DNA of 64,000 bases from Cytophagaceae bacterium (GTDB lineage Bacteria; Bacteroidota; Bacteroidia; Cytophagales; Cytophagaceae), in contig JALONM010000005.1 of assembly GCA_025454925.1 (NCBI GenBank), positions 62,001 through 126,000 on the forward strand, read 5' to 3'. The first letter of the stretch is position 1, and each line of letters begins with the position of its first letter. Below are positions 27,801-35,503 of this stretch, piece by piece. Made by a program: the position numbers and the translations under genes. The notes under the pieces were generated by a model that was not told where the DNA came from, searched no databases, and saw nothing but the letters and a program-made list of their open reading frames with translations.

Positions 27801-30518
27801 TTATTTATTTCCTTGAAATTTAAAACCGATGGAACCTGATTGTGTGGCGCCTTCTTCCATTTTAAAGTCTTTAAGATCTTCAACGGTAAGCCTGGCAAGA
27901 ACGTCTTGCGTGCGATCGCTGGCCGCCAGTGAAGCCATGCGCAGGTGTTGTTCTTTGATGGCTTCTTTGATTACTTTGCGTACCGAACGGGCATTGCCAA
28001 AAAACTTATCGCGCTTGCTATGCAAATGATTGAGGTAAGTTTTGAGGTGCTCTGCGGCTTCAGCGTCGGGCGACAAGCCTTCCTGGCTCAACATCACCAG
28101 AGCGATGGTGTACAACTCTTCTGCTGAATAATCAGCAAAATCGAGTGTACGATCAAACCTGGATTTTAAACCTGGATTCATCTCCAGAAATTTAAACATA
28201 TTGTCGGTGTAGCCGGCCACAATAACAACAAACTTACCGCGACGGTCTTCCATTTGCTTAAGCAAGGTTTCGATGGCTTCGCGGCCGAAATCGTTTTCTC
28301 CCCCTTGTGAAAGCGCGTAGGCTTCGTCGATAAACAACACACCGCCTTCGGCGCGGTCAATAGCTTCCTGCGTTTTAATAGCCGTTTGTCCAATAAATCC
28401 GGCTACCAATCCCTGACGGTCGATTTCGACCATATGGCCACGTTCCAGTATGCCCAGGGCTTTGTAAATTTTAGCCACAATGCGTGCCACAGTGGTTTTT
28501 CCAGTTCCAGGATTGCCTGAGAACACGGTATGTAGAGAAAATTTACCCAACACATCTTTCCCTGTTTCTCGGTAAAAACGAACGAGCTTTACCATTTCCT
28601 GAAGCTCTTCTTTTACCTCCTGCATGCCTGTAAGCTTGTTCAACTCGCCCAGGGACTCTGCCAGTAAGGCTTCGTCGAGTTTGATATCGGGAAGGCCTTT
28701 ATTCGTGGTCTTGAACAAAGACTTCACATCATCAAGTTGAATGGTTTTTAAATCGTCGGCCGATAATTTGGAAGGGTCTGCGCTTCGCATCAAGCGAAGT
28801 CCCATATTCATTTTAGATTCATCGATCCAAGAGGTTACCAGGCGGGCATTTCCGAAGGTAGCATTCCGGTTACGATAGGCCTCAATGAGATTATCGTAAA
28901 GGAGTGTTTCCGCTTCTGGCGACAAAGCCACATTGCGCTTGCCCGCGGTGAAGCGTGCTATGTCCATCAATTCCTGTGGAAGGTAATCATCAAAATGGAA
29001 AAATAAATTAAAGCGAGAACGCAATCCTGGGTTGGAACTCAGGAAGTGATTCATCTCTTTGGGGTATCCGGCCACAATGATGGCCAGGTCGCCCTTTCCA
29101 TCCGACATTTCCTTTAATAGAATTTCCACCACTTCTTGTCCGAAATCGTTGGAACTATCGCCTTCGCGCATCAGGGAGTAAGCCTCGTCAATAAACAAAA
29201 CACCTCCACGTGCTTTTTCGATAATCTCTTTTACCTGTGGAGCTGTTTGACCGATGAATTTCCCTACAAGTTCTGCTCTTCCAACTTCTGTTACCTTGCC
29301 TTTCGAGAGCAGTCCCATTTTGTGATAGATCTGGCCGATCATTTTGGCCACGGTCGTTTTTCCGGTGCCTGGATTTCCGGTAAACACAGAATGGAGCGAA
29401 AACTTTCCTCCCTCATCAAACCCTTGCTCCTGGCGGAGTTTCAGGAACTTGAGATACGAAATATAATCGTTGACTTTGGTTTTAACAGAAGTTAAGCCTA
29501 TCATTTCATTGAGGCTCTTCATCACATCTTCCAGCGACTCTTCCTGCATTTCTTTATTGGCGCCTTTGGCGCCATAGGTCATCTCCGAAGTTTTCAGCAA
29601 GCTTACGTCGCCTTCTACAAATTCATCGCCCACCTCAAACGGAACCACCGCAATAAGTTGATCCATGAAAGTAATTTCGAGCCGGTACTTATCATGGTAC
29701 CAGGTGCCTTTGGTGCTGCTGCCCCAACCCGATAAAATGGTTACATTCTTTTCGGTACCTCCTATGTATTTCAATTCAGAAGCGCTGCCTTTGAGTTGAC
29801 CTGAATCGTTGTAATAGTTAAAAAACAACTCACAATACCAGGACTGCGACTGCAAATTTTCAATATTAACTTCTACCCAGGCATACTCCGTGTCGGTGGC
29901 ACTAAACTTCACCATGTAAGTACGATCGTCTTTGGCTACGCCTTCGTTGGGGCCTTCGTACAGTTTTACCGATTCGAGATTGAAATAAGGATTCTGATCG
30001 GTGAGCATGCCCCCCGATTCAATATAAAAAGCTTGAGTGCCTACTTTCTCATCGCCAATATAGGCCTCCCATTCGTAGTCGCCACGCGACCAGAATGAGC
30101 CCAGTTCTTTATTGCCCCAGCCCTCGCGCACCACCACGATGTTCTGGTCTTTGCCAATTTTTAAATCCTTGGTAATGTTGCAAAGCTCCTCGCGGTTCTC
30201 TTTTTTCAATCGAAAAGCCTTGAGCGAAATTTTAGTATCCCAATCTTCTTCGTCAAACTTTTTATTGTAGAACGAGAGCTCTGCATAGAGATAGGTAGTT
30301 TCTTTATTTTCAAATACACGGCGATAGCGGCGACTATTGCCTGCCATACTTTCCGTTGAAGAAAAAATCTTTAACTCTTTAAATTTGTATTGCTTGTCCA
30401 AGGTAACAGTAAGTTTAATAGTTGTTGTATTGTGTCCCTTTGTACGCTGGTGCACCCTAAAAGTTGAATGAAAAAGCAGGGTGTACCAAAGTAGTTTGCG
30501 TTTACTCCGGATACTCAA
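27801..30518 (-). CDS. Double-AAA ATPase (CbbX/SpoVK-like) with duplicated N-terminal beta domain
   Basis: Protein of up to 905 aa. Two related domains of about 120 residues come first; the shared ends are REGWGNKELGSFW...EAYIGDEKVGTQAFYIE and LSGWGSSTKGTWY...DQLIAVVPFEVG. They are followed by two CbbX/SpoVK-type AAA modules, each with Walker A GNPGTGKTTVA, Walker B GGVLFIDEAY and downstream sensor and Arg-finger regions. Both ATPase sites look intact. The first ~35 residues from the ATG at 30518 do not look family-like. The internal ATG at about 30347 would cut into the first domain, so a TTG near 30390 is another possible start. A 17-bp palindrome sits in frame in the linker before the first AAA module. 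Confidence 0.88.
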   Translation of the reverse strand: MSIRSKRKLLWYTLLFHSTFRVHQRTKGHNTTTIKLTVTLDKQYKFKELKIFSSTESMAGNSRRYRRVFENKETTYLYAELSFYNKKFDEEDWDTKISLKAFRLKKENREELCNITKDLKIGKDQNIVVVREGWGNKELGSFWSRGDYEWEAYIGDEKVGTQAFYIESGGMLTDQNPYFNLESVKLYEGPNEGVAKDDRTYMVKFSATDTEYAWVEVNIENLQSQSWYCELFFNYYNDSGQLKGSASELKYIGGTEKNVTILSGWGSSTKGTWYHDKYRLEITFMDQLIAVVPFEVGDEFVEGDVSLLKTSEMTYGAKGANKEMQEESLEDVMKSLNEMIGLTSVKTKVNDYISYLKFLKLRQEQGFDEGGKFSLHSVFTGNPGTGKTTVAKMIGQIYHKMGLLSKGKVTEVGRAELVGKFIGQTAPQVKEIIEKARGGVLFIDEAYSLMREGDSSNDFGQEVVEILLKEMSDGKGDLAIIVAGYPKEMNHFLSSNPGLRSRFNLFFHFDDYLPQELMDIARFTAGKRNVALSPEAETLLYDNLIEAYRNRNATFGNARLVTSWIDESKMNMGLRLMRSADPSKLSADDLKTIQLDDVKSLFKTTNKGLPDIKLDEALLAESLGELNKLTGMQEVKEELQEMVKLVRFYRETGKDVLGKFSLHTVFSGNPGTGKTTVARIVAKIYKALGILERGHMVEIDRQGLVAGFIGQTAIKTQEAIDRAEGGVLFIDEAYALSQGGENDFGREAIETLLKQMEDRRGKFVVIVAGYTDNMFKFLEMNPGLKSRFDRTLDFADYSAEELYTIALVMLSQEGLSPDAEAAEHLKTYLNHLHSKRDKFFGNARSVRKVIKEAIKEQHLRMASLAASDRTQDVLARLTVEDLKDFKMEEGATQSGSIGFKFQGNK
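29558..29574. repeat. 17-bp palindrome TGGCGCC-TTT-GGCGCCA inside a coding region
   Basis: A perfect 7-3-7 palindrome, identical to the one in element A copy 1. Here it is in frame within the double-AAA ATPase gene and encodes GAKGA in a linker (TYGAKGANKEM). Confidence 0.85.
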
Positions 30519-30927
30519 TTTTAGAAAATTTTAGCGAATTACATACCCCGACACCTTCGTTTTATACCTGTTTTGCATTTTTACCCACCTTCATGCATCC
30601 AATTTTTAAAACAAAATATAACTTTTACAAGTTCCATTTTTCATATTCCATCCACCACAAATAAGTTTAATACTATTTAACCAAACTTACATTTCAAATA
30701 ACAAATATGACTATTTTTAGTATTGAACCAAATTAAGCAATATTAATAAAATACAATTAACAAGAGATAAAACATAAAAAAGAATAATTTCATATAACTT
30801 TTCAAATAATTACTATACTATTCCTATACCAAAATCAATATTAACAAAAATTTCCTTTTAGTATTTTAAAAGTTTTATGACCTTTGATCCATGATCAACG
30901 ACTAGGAAATAGTCAATATTAAAGAAT
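30519..30927. other. AT-rich divergent intergenic region
   Basis: A 409-bp, very AT-rich gap between the divergent AAA ATPase and OmpA-like genes. A single minus-strand TAAGTTTG (30682-30689) matches the -7 promoter consensus, but no correctly spaced TTTG was found. Nothing else recognised. Confidence 0.45.
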
Positions 30928-31563
30928 ATGAAAAATTTAGCTTATTTAGTCCTGATTCTTTTCGTTGCCATAGGGGCCGAGGCTACTCATTCCAGAAAAA
31001 AATACAAAAGAACATACAAATGCAGTCAGGTAGGGGTTAAAAAAGTAAAGGCTCACAAAGGAGCCGAACCGAAATCGCTTTCTTTTGTTCGCATCAATGA
31101 TACTCAGGAAATAACTGCCAGACATAAGCACCATCAACGATTTCTGGAACGTCAGAAAAAGCAAAAACACAGTTCCGAACAGAAAGTAAAAGAAACCGAG
31201 GAATTGGAAATTGCCAAAGGTATTCAATCCTTACATTATCCTGAGCCTGTGTATTTCCGTTTTGATTCCTACCAGTTAGATATTATTGATTTGGCCCAGG
31301 TAAGTTTGGCGAGCGAATGGGTAAAGAAAGGACATACCGTGGTTTTGATCGGGCACACCGACAACGAAGGTTCCGAGCGTTACAACCAACTACTATCGAT
31401 AAGCCGTGCCATGCACATTAAAAAACTGATGATTGATATGGGGTGCCATGCCGATCTGATTGAGGTGCAAGGGGAAGGCGAGCGCAAGCCGCAAGCCAGC
31501 AACGAAACAGTAGATGGAAGATTGAGCAATCGTCGTGTGGAATTTATAATCAACATCCATTAA
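30928..31563 (+). CDS. OmpA family protein
   Basis: Exported protein of 211 aa. A signal peptide (MKNLAYLVLILFVAIGAEA) is followed by a very basic, Lys/His-rich linker of about 85 residues, then a C-terminal OmpA-like peptidoglycan-binding domain (YFRFDSYQLD..., VLIGHTDNEGSERYNQLLS, LSNRRVEFII). No outer-membrane barrel is present, so it is likely a periplasmic peptidoglycan anchor. A rho-independent terminator follows. Confidence 0.9.
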   Translation: MKNLAYLVLILFVAIGAEATHSRKKYKRTYKCSQVGVKKVKAHKGAEPKSLSFVRINDTQEITARHKHHQRFLERQKKQKHSSEQKVKETEELEIAKGIQSLHYPEPVYFRFDSYQLDIIDLAQVSLASEWVKKGHTVVLIGHTDNEGSERYNQLLSISRAMHIKKLMIDMGCHADLIEVQGEGERKPQASNETVDGRLSNRRVEFIINIH

Positions 31564-31639
31564 TCCTGCCTGATTTTTTTGCGATTCGCAAGAATCGCTG
31601 CAACACAAGCAACTATTTCTAATTTTGTGTTTTGTTTCG

Positions 31640-31673
31640 AAGGGAGTTAACCTAGGTTTGCTCCCTTTTTTTT
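31640..31673 (+). terminator. Rho-independent terminator after the OmpA-like gene
   Basis: AAGGGAG / CTCCCTT stem with a 13-nt loop, followed by a run of eight or more T, 75 bp downstream of the OmpA-like stop codon. Confidence 0.75.
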
Positions 31674-31684
31674 CGGGAATGAGA

Positions 31685-32590
31685 TTATCGCATTTTTGTT
31701 CTCTTAATCAGATACGCCGACAAAATCTGATCAAATCCCTGGCGGATGTCGGCAGGGATAAAATCAATTTTATACTGATCGCATTTGAGTTTCATTTCCT
31801 GCATGTGCTTGCGAAACTGAATCTGGTACCATTCTTTCACTTGCGATGGTTGCACTTTAAGGCGTTCGCCCGTTTCAATATCAATAAACTCATGTGGGCG
31901 ATCGTCGAAGGCAAAATCAGCCTCGGTGGCGCCGTCGAATACATGAAACAGCAACACCTCGTGCTTGTTGTGTTTGAGGTGCTGTAATGCAGAAAAAACA
32001 TCCTGATTATCCGCCGTAGACTCCAGCATATCGCTGAACAGTACTACCAGAGAGCGGCGAGGAATATTTTCGGCCATTTGGTGCAAGGTAGAGGCAACCT
32101 GGGTCTTCTTTTCATGGGGAACTTGCTGGAGCAAGGTTTCCAGTTGCACCAATAAAGAGTGGATGTGCCCCCGGGTAGACCGCACTTGAGATTGAAATTC
32201 GATCTCCTCGGAAAACGTCGTCAAACCAACCGCATCGCGCTGTCCTTGCAATAAATAGGCAATGCATGCCGAGGCCATGATACTGAATGTAATTTTACCC
32301 TGATCATGCCCAGGGTAATACATAGACGAAGAGGTATCGACGATAAGCTGGCATCGCAAATTGGTTTCTTCTTCGTAGCGTTTGGTAAACAACTTATCGG
32401 TGCGGGAAAATACCTTCCAGTCGATATGCCGAGTAGATTCACCAGGATTATAAAGCCGATGCTCCGCAAACTCTACCGAAAAGCCATGGTAAGGCGACTT
32501 ATGCAATCCGGTAATAAATCCTTCTACCAGTTGCCTGGCTAGCATTTCAATATTGCCGAACTTACGAACATCGGATAGTTGTATTTTCAT
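31685..32590 (-). CDS. DUF58 domain-containing protein
   Basis: Protein of 301 aa with the DUF58/vWA-like fold typical of proteins encoded beside MoxR AAA ATPases. The signature HRLYNPGESTRHIDWKVFSRT is visible near residue 50, followed by the vWA-like strand LIVDTSSSMYYPG (DxSxS, MIDAS-type). No MoxR gene is in the immediate neighbourhood. The start lies 2 bp after the upstream lipoprotein stop, so the two are co-transcribed. Such proteins are thought to act in complex assembly; the specific role here is unknown. Confidence 0.88.
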   Translation of the reverse strand: MKIQLSDVRKFGNIEMLARQLVEGFITGLHKSPYHGFSVEFAEHRLYNPGESTRHIDWKVFSRTDKLFTKRYEEETNLRCQLIVDTSSSMYYPGHDQGKITFSIMASACIAYLLQGQRDAVGLTTFSEEIEFQSQVRSTRGHIHSLLVQLETLLQQVPHEKKTQVASTLHQMAENIPRRSLVVLFSDMLESTADNQDVFSALQHLKHNKHEVLLFHVFDGATEADFAFDDRPHEFIDIETGERLKVQPSQVKEWYQIQFRKHMQEMKLKCDQYKIDFIPADIRQGFDQILSAYLIKRTKMR

Positions 32591-32592
32591 AC

Positions 32593-33114
32593 CTAATTTT
32601 TATCGATAATAAATTCGGGGGTTTCAACCGTATTACTAAAATTCCCTGCACGATCTTTAATTTTTGCCACAAACTTCAGGGTGTCGTTTGGACCGTATTG
32701 GGAATGCGAAAATACTTTTGCATTGAGTAAAATACCATCCAAGGGGCCTTTCACTTCCTTCGGCGATAACAACTGGAATTGCTCTTTGTATACCAACGGA
32801 TTGAGATTTACATCCAAACTTGGTGACCAAACCCCATTTTTCTTAATGAATTGCTCCATCATAAAATTAATGTTGGTATTATCTGTCCGGTCGGTTTCAT
32901 CCAGCCCCAGATCACCGTCGCCATCGGTGAAGTTAAATGCAAACACAATGGAGTCGTTAAAAGTAAGTGACAAATCATTGTACTGATCCCGAACTATAAA
33001 CGTGCGCTCCTCGTTGAACTCCAGCGTAGGGGCATTGGGGTAGTCGGGCTTCTTATTGCAGGAAATCAGAAAAAGAAGACACCCTATTGTTATAAGTATA
33101 CGTGATGTATGCAT
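32593..33114 (-). CDS. Hypothetical lipoprotein
   Basis: Protein of 173 aa with a lipoprotein signal ending in LISC (lipidated Cys about residue 19). The mature part contains FNFTDGDGDLGLDETDRTDN, an acidic loop suggestive of calcium binding, and beta-sandwich-like segments (DTLKFVAKIKDRAGNFSNTV). No named family recognised. It is directly upstream of the DUF58 gene on the same strand. Confidence 0.82.
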   Translation of the reverse strand: MHTSRILITIGCLLFLISCNKKPDYPNAPTLEFNEERTFIVRDQYNDLSLTFNDSIVFAFNFTDGDGDLGLDETDRTDNTNINFMMEQFIKKNGVWSPSLDVNLNPLVYKEQFQLLSPKEVKGPLDGILLNAKVFSHSQYGPNDTLKFVAKIKDRAGNFSNTVETPEFIIDKN

Positions 33115-33123
33115 GTAGTAAAA

Positions 33124-33154
33124 TTTGTACCCTGAGCACTGCTTATTACCTTTG
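33124..33154 (+). promoter_or_regulatory. Bacteroidota-type promoter of the LuxE-like gene
   Basis: TTTG (33124-33127), exactly 19 bp, then TACCTTTG (33147-33154): a perfect match to TTTG-N19-TAnnTTTG. It ends 9 bp before the ATG at 33164, so the mRNA leader would be very short or absent. Confidence 0.72.
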
Positions 33155-33163
33155 TACCAAACG

Positions 33164-34165
33164 ATGGAATTCAGAGATCATTATATCGATCATATTCTTA
33201 AAAATAGCCACATTGACTTTAATAAAAAAGCCATGGAGCTATTTCATTTCCAGGCTCAGGAAAACCCAATATACCGCAAATACCTGAAACTTATTAAACG
33301 CAATCCGGAGAAGGTGGTTTCTGTGGAAGAAATCCCCTTTCTCCCGATTCACCTGTTTAAGGAATACACCATTGTAAGTGGCAGGCGTGTACCCGAAAAG
33401 GTTTTTTTAAGCAGTGGAACCGGCCAAGTCGATCAACGCAGCAAACACTACGTTTCAGACCTTGCCTTGTATGAATGGAGCTTTTTAAATGAATACCAGC
33501 GCTGTTACGGAGATCCTGCCGGCCATATTGTGCTGGCGCTGCTCCCCTCCTATCAAGAAAACGCGCAGTCGTCCTTGCTGTATATGGTGCAGCATTTAAT
33601 ACGCCTGAGCGGCGATAAGCGCTCGAGTTTTATAAACGGACCTCTCTCTCACTGCCACGAAGTGATACAGGCGGCGCAACAAAGTGGCAAAAAAGTAATC
33701 CTCTTTGGAGTAGCTTATGCCCTGCTGGACCTGGCCGAGCAATTCCCTCAAAATCTTTCTTCCATCACCATTATCGAAACAGGCGGCATGAAAGGTCGAA
33801 GAAAGGAACTATTAAAACAGGAGTTGCATCATCAATTGTGCGAGGCCTTCCATTGCACCTCCATCCACTCCGAGTATGGCATGACGGAACTGTTGTCGCA
33901 AGCCTACTCCAGTGGCCAAGGGCTGTTTAAGCCTGGCTCCACCTTGACAATCCGCATACGCGACTTACAAGATCCGTATGAAGTGAAAGCATGGGGGCGA
34001 GGCGCAATCAATATTATTGACTTATGCAATGTCGATTCCTGCGCATTCATAGAAACCGAGGACTTGGGCATGCTGCACCAAGATGGAAGCTTTGAAGTGC
34101 TGGGAAGAAAAGATAATTCCGAACTACGGGGCTGTAACTTGCTCTATCAGCAGCACGAAGTGTAA
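33164..34165 (+). CDS. LuxE/acyl-protein synthetase-like protein
   Basis: Protein of 333 aa related to the LuxE/PaaK adenylating family. The segments PFLPIHLFKEYTIVSG and VFLSSGTGQVDQRSKHYVSD resemble the LuxE nucleotide-binding region, and HSEYGMTELLSQAY the acyl-adenylate motif. The start at 33164 follows the promoter closely. No luxC or luxD genes are adjacent, so a bioluminescence role is not implied; activation of an acyl group for a pigment or lipid is possible but unproven. Confidence 0.8.
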   Translation: MEFRDHYIDHILKNSHIDFNKKAMELFHFQAQENPIYRKYLKLIKRNPEKVVSVEEIPFLPIHLFKEYTIVSGRRVPEKVFLSSGTGQVDQRSKHYVSDLALYEWSFLNEYQRCYGDPAGHIVLALLPSYQENAQSSLLYMVQHLIRLSGDKRSSFINGPLSHCHEVIQAAQQSGKKVILFGVAYALLDLAEQFPQNLSSITIIETGGMKGRRKELLKQELHHQLCEAFHCTSIHSEYGMTELLSQAYSSGQGLFKPGSTLTIRIRDLQDPYEVKAWGRGAINIIDLCNVDSCAFIETEDLGMLHQDGSFEVLGRKDNSELRGCNLLYQQHEV

Positions 34166-34312
34166 TTTCATTTGGGGAAAAAAATCACCAATTCTCCTTT
34201 CTCAATATCTCTCCAAGTTAGAAAAATTGAATACCCAATCCGGGGCTCTATGAAGAAATTCGGACTAAACACTTGAGCATTCCCTTCCGTATTCGTGTCC
34301 TTACCATTTGGG

Positions 34313-34434
34313 GGGCGTGCCCTTGCGTCGTGGCGCTGAAGGCGCCACGCCACTGCGGGTCGGGCTATCGCTCCAAGTCCTCGTGTGGCGCTTTGAGCGC
34401 CCCCACTGCGGGCTTTCCGCTCTATCCCTCACGC
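34313..34434 (+). repeat. GC-rich dispersed element A, copy 2
   Basis: Same three conserved blocks as copy 1: GGGCGTGCCC, GGGTCGGGCTATCGCTCCAAG and GGGCTTTCCGCTCTATCCC, ending TCACGC. The slots hold TGGCGCT-GAA-GGCGCCA (34331-34347) and TGGCGCT-TTG-AGCGCCC (34386-34402), each 17 nt. Confidence 0.8.
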
Positions 34435-34496
34435 AAGGGAAAAACAAACGTACGATCAACCTCCAAGGTTGCCCATACAGATTGCCGGGCAATTTC

Positions 34497-34522
34497 AAAA
34501 AAAAAGAGGCTTACGCCTCTTT
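34497..34522 (-). terminator. Rho-independent terminator of the small lysine-rich gene
   Basis: AAAGAGGC-TTAC-GCCTCTTT stem-loop followed on the minus strand by a run of T, six bases after the small gene's stop codon. Confidence 0.8.
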
Positions 34523-34527
34523 GGATA

Positions 34528-34635
34528 CTAGTCTTTTTTATTGTCTTTTTTGGCCTTCTTTTCGGCACGCTTTTCTTTGAGCGATTTGGTAGGAGTTTTC
34601 TTGTCCTCCTTTTTCATATCCTTACCTTTTGACAT
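34528..34635 (-). CDS. Small lysine-rich protein (35 aa)
   Basis: Short frame, ATG at 34635 to TAG at 34528: MSKGKDMKKEDKKTP, then TKSLKEKRAEKKAKK and a basic tail. About 40 percent of residues are Lys and none are aromatic. It has a terminator 6 bp downstream and a TAnnTTTG box (TATTTTTG, 34688-34695) about 50 bp upstream, which argues for a real transcription unit. Similar tiny Lys/Ala/Glu-rich proteins are, to my recollection, frequent hypotheticals in Bacteroidota; a nucleic-acid- or ribosome-associated role is only a guess from charge. Confidence 0.65.
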   Translation of the reverse strand: MSKGKDMKKEDKKTPTKSLKEKRAEKKAKKDNKKD

Positions 34636-34725
34636 AACGGATAACGTTTTGGTTAATACTCTAATTTATTTCTATTCCTGGAATTTGCAAAAATAGCATT
34701 CAAAAAAATTTCTAACGCTTGTTTA

Positions 34726-35499
34726 TTATTCCTCAGACTCCAGTTCTTCTTTGTATTGTTCGACGGCGGTAAAAATGCTCCAGGCACAATCCAACCGCCC
34801 TTTGGCATCCTTCAGCACTTTAGCATCGGTCGTATCCGATAAAAATCCGGTTTCGATGAGCACACTGGGCATGGCTGTTTTCCATAATACCAAAAATCCG
34901 GCTTGCTTTACCCCCCGGCTGTGGCGGGCATTTACCTCTTTAAAATTTTGCTCTATGTACGAAGCCAAGCGGGCGGAGTTTGCCATGTAAGCACTTTGAT
35001 ACAAGGAGAACAAAATATAAGATTGCGGTGATTGCGGATCAAATCCATCGTAATGTTCTTTGTGATTTTGCTCCATCAAAATAGCCGAATTTTCACGCTG
35101 CGCAATCTCCAGGTTTTGTTCGGTTTTATGCAAACCCATGCAAAAGGTTTCTGTACCATGCAGCCCGGCAGGACCTGCATTTACATGGATGGAAATAAAC
35201 AAATCGGCTTTGGCACGATTGGCAATGTTGGCGCGTTCATGTAGTTCAACAAACACATCCGTTTTACGCGTATACAGCACTTTTACATCCTGCATGTTTT
35301 CTTGTATAAACTCCCCAAGTTTGAGCGCAATATCCAGGGCTATTTCCTTTTCCTTAGATCCAAATCCGGAACATCCCGGATCTTTGCCACCATGGCCTGC
35401 ATCAATAACTATGGTACGCACGCGCACATTGCTTCGCCAGGGTCCCGTAAACGAAGAACACAACCACAACACCAACGATATTACTGCTACCCTGCACAT
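34726..35499 (-). CDS. N-acetylmuramoyl-L-alanine amidase
   Basis: Amidase_3-family zinc peptidoglycan hydrolase, 257 aa, cutting between MurNAc and L-Ala. An N-terminal signal (about 1-18) is followed by the catalytic domain. Zinc ligands: His36 in IDAGHGGKDPG, a Glu in SKEKEIAL, and the His in FISIHVNAG; the catalytic Glu is in SVLIETGFLS. The insertion NHKEHYDGFDPQSPQSYI is typical of Bacteroidota members. The start lies 4 bp after the DoxX-thioredoxin stop. Confidence 0.93.
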   Translation of the reverse strand: MCRVAVISLVLWLCSSFTGPWRSNVRVRTIVIDAGHGGKDPGCSGFGSKEKEIALDIALKLGEFIQENMQDVKVLYTRKTDVFVELHERANIANRAKADLFISIHVNAGPAGLHGTETFCMGLHKTEQNLEIAQRENSAILMEQNHKEHYDGFDPQSPQSYILFSLYQSAYMANSARLASYIEQNFKEVNARHSRGVKQAGFLVLWKTAMPSVLIETGFLSDTTDAKVLKDAKGRLDCAWSIFTAVEQYKEELESEE

Positions 35500-35503
35500 G
35501 AGC

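Noticed and set aside
34168-34353. 61-aa minus-strand frame downstream of the LuxE-like gene
   Set aside because: Its N-terminal part is element A sequence and the rest has no recognisable features.
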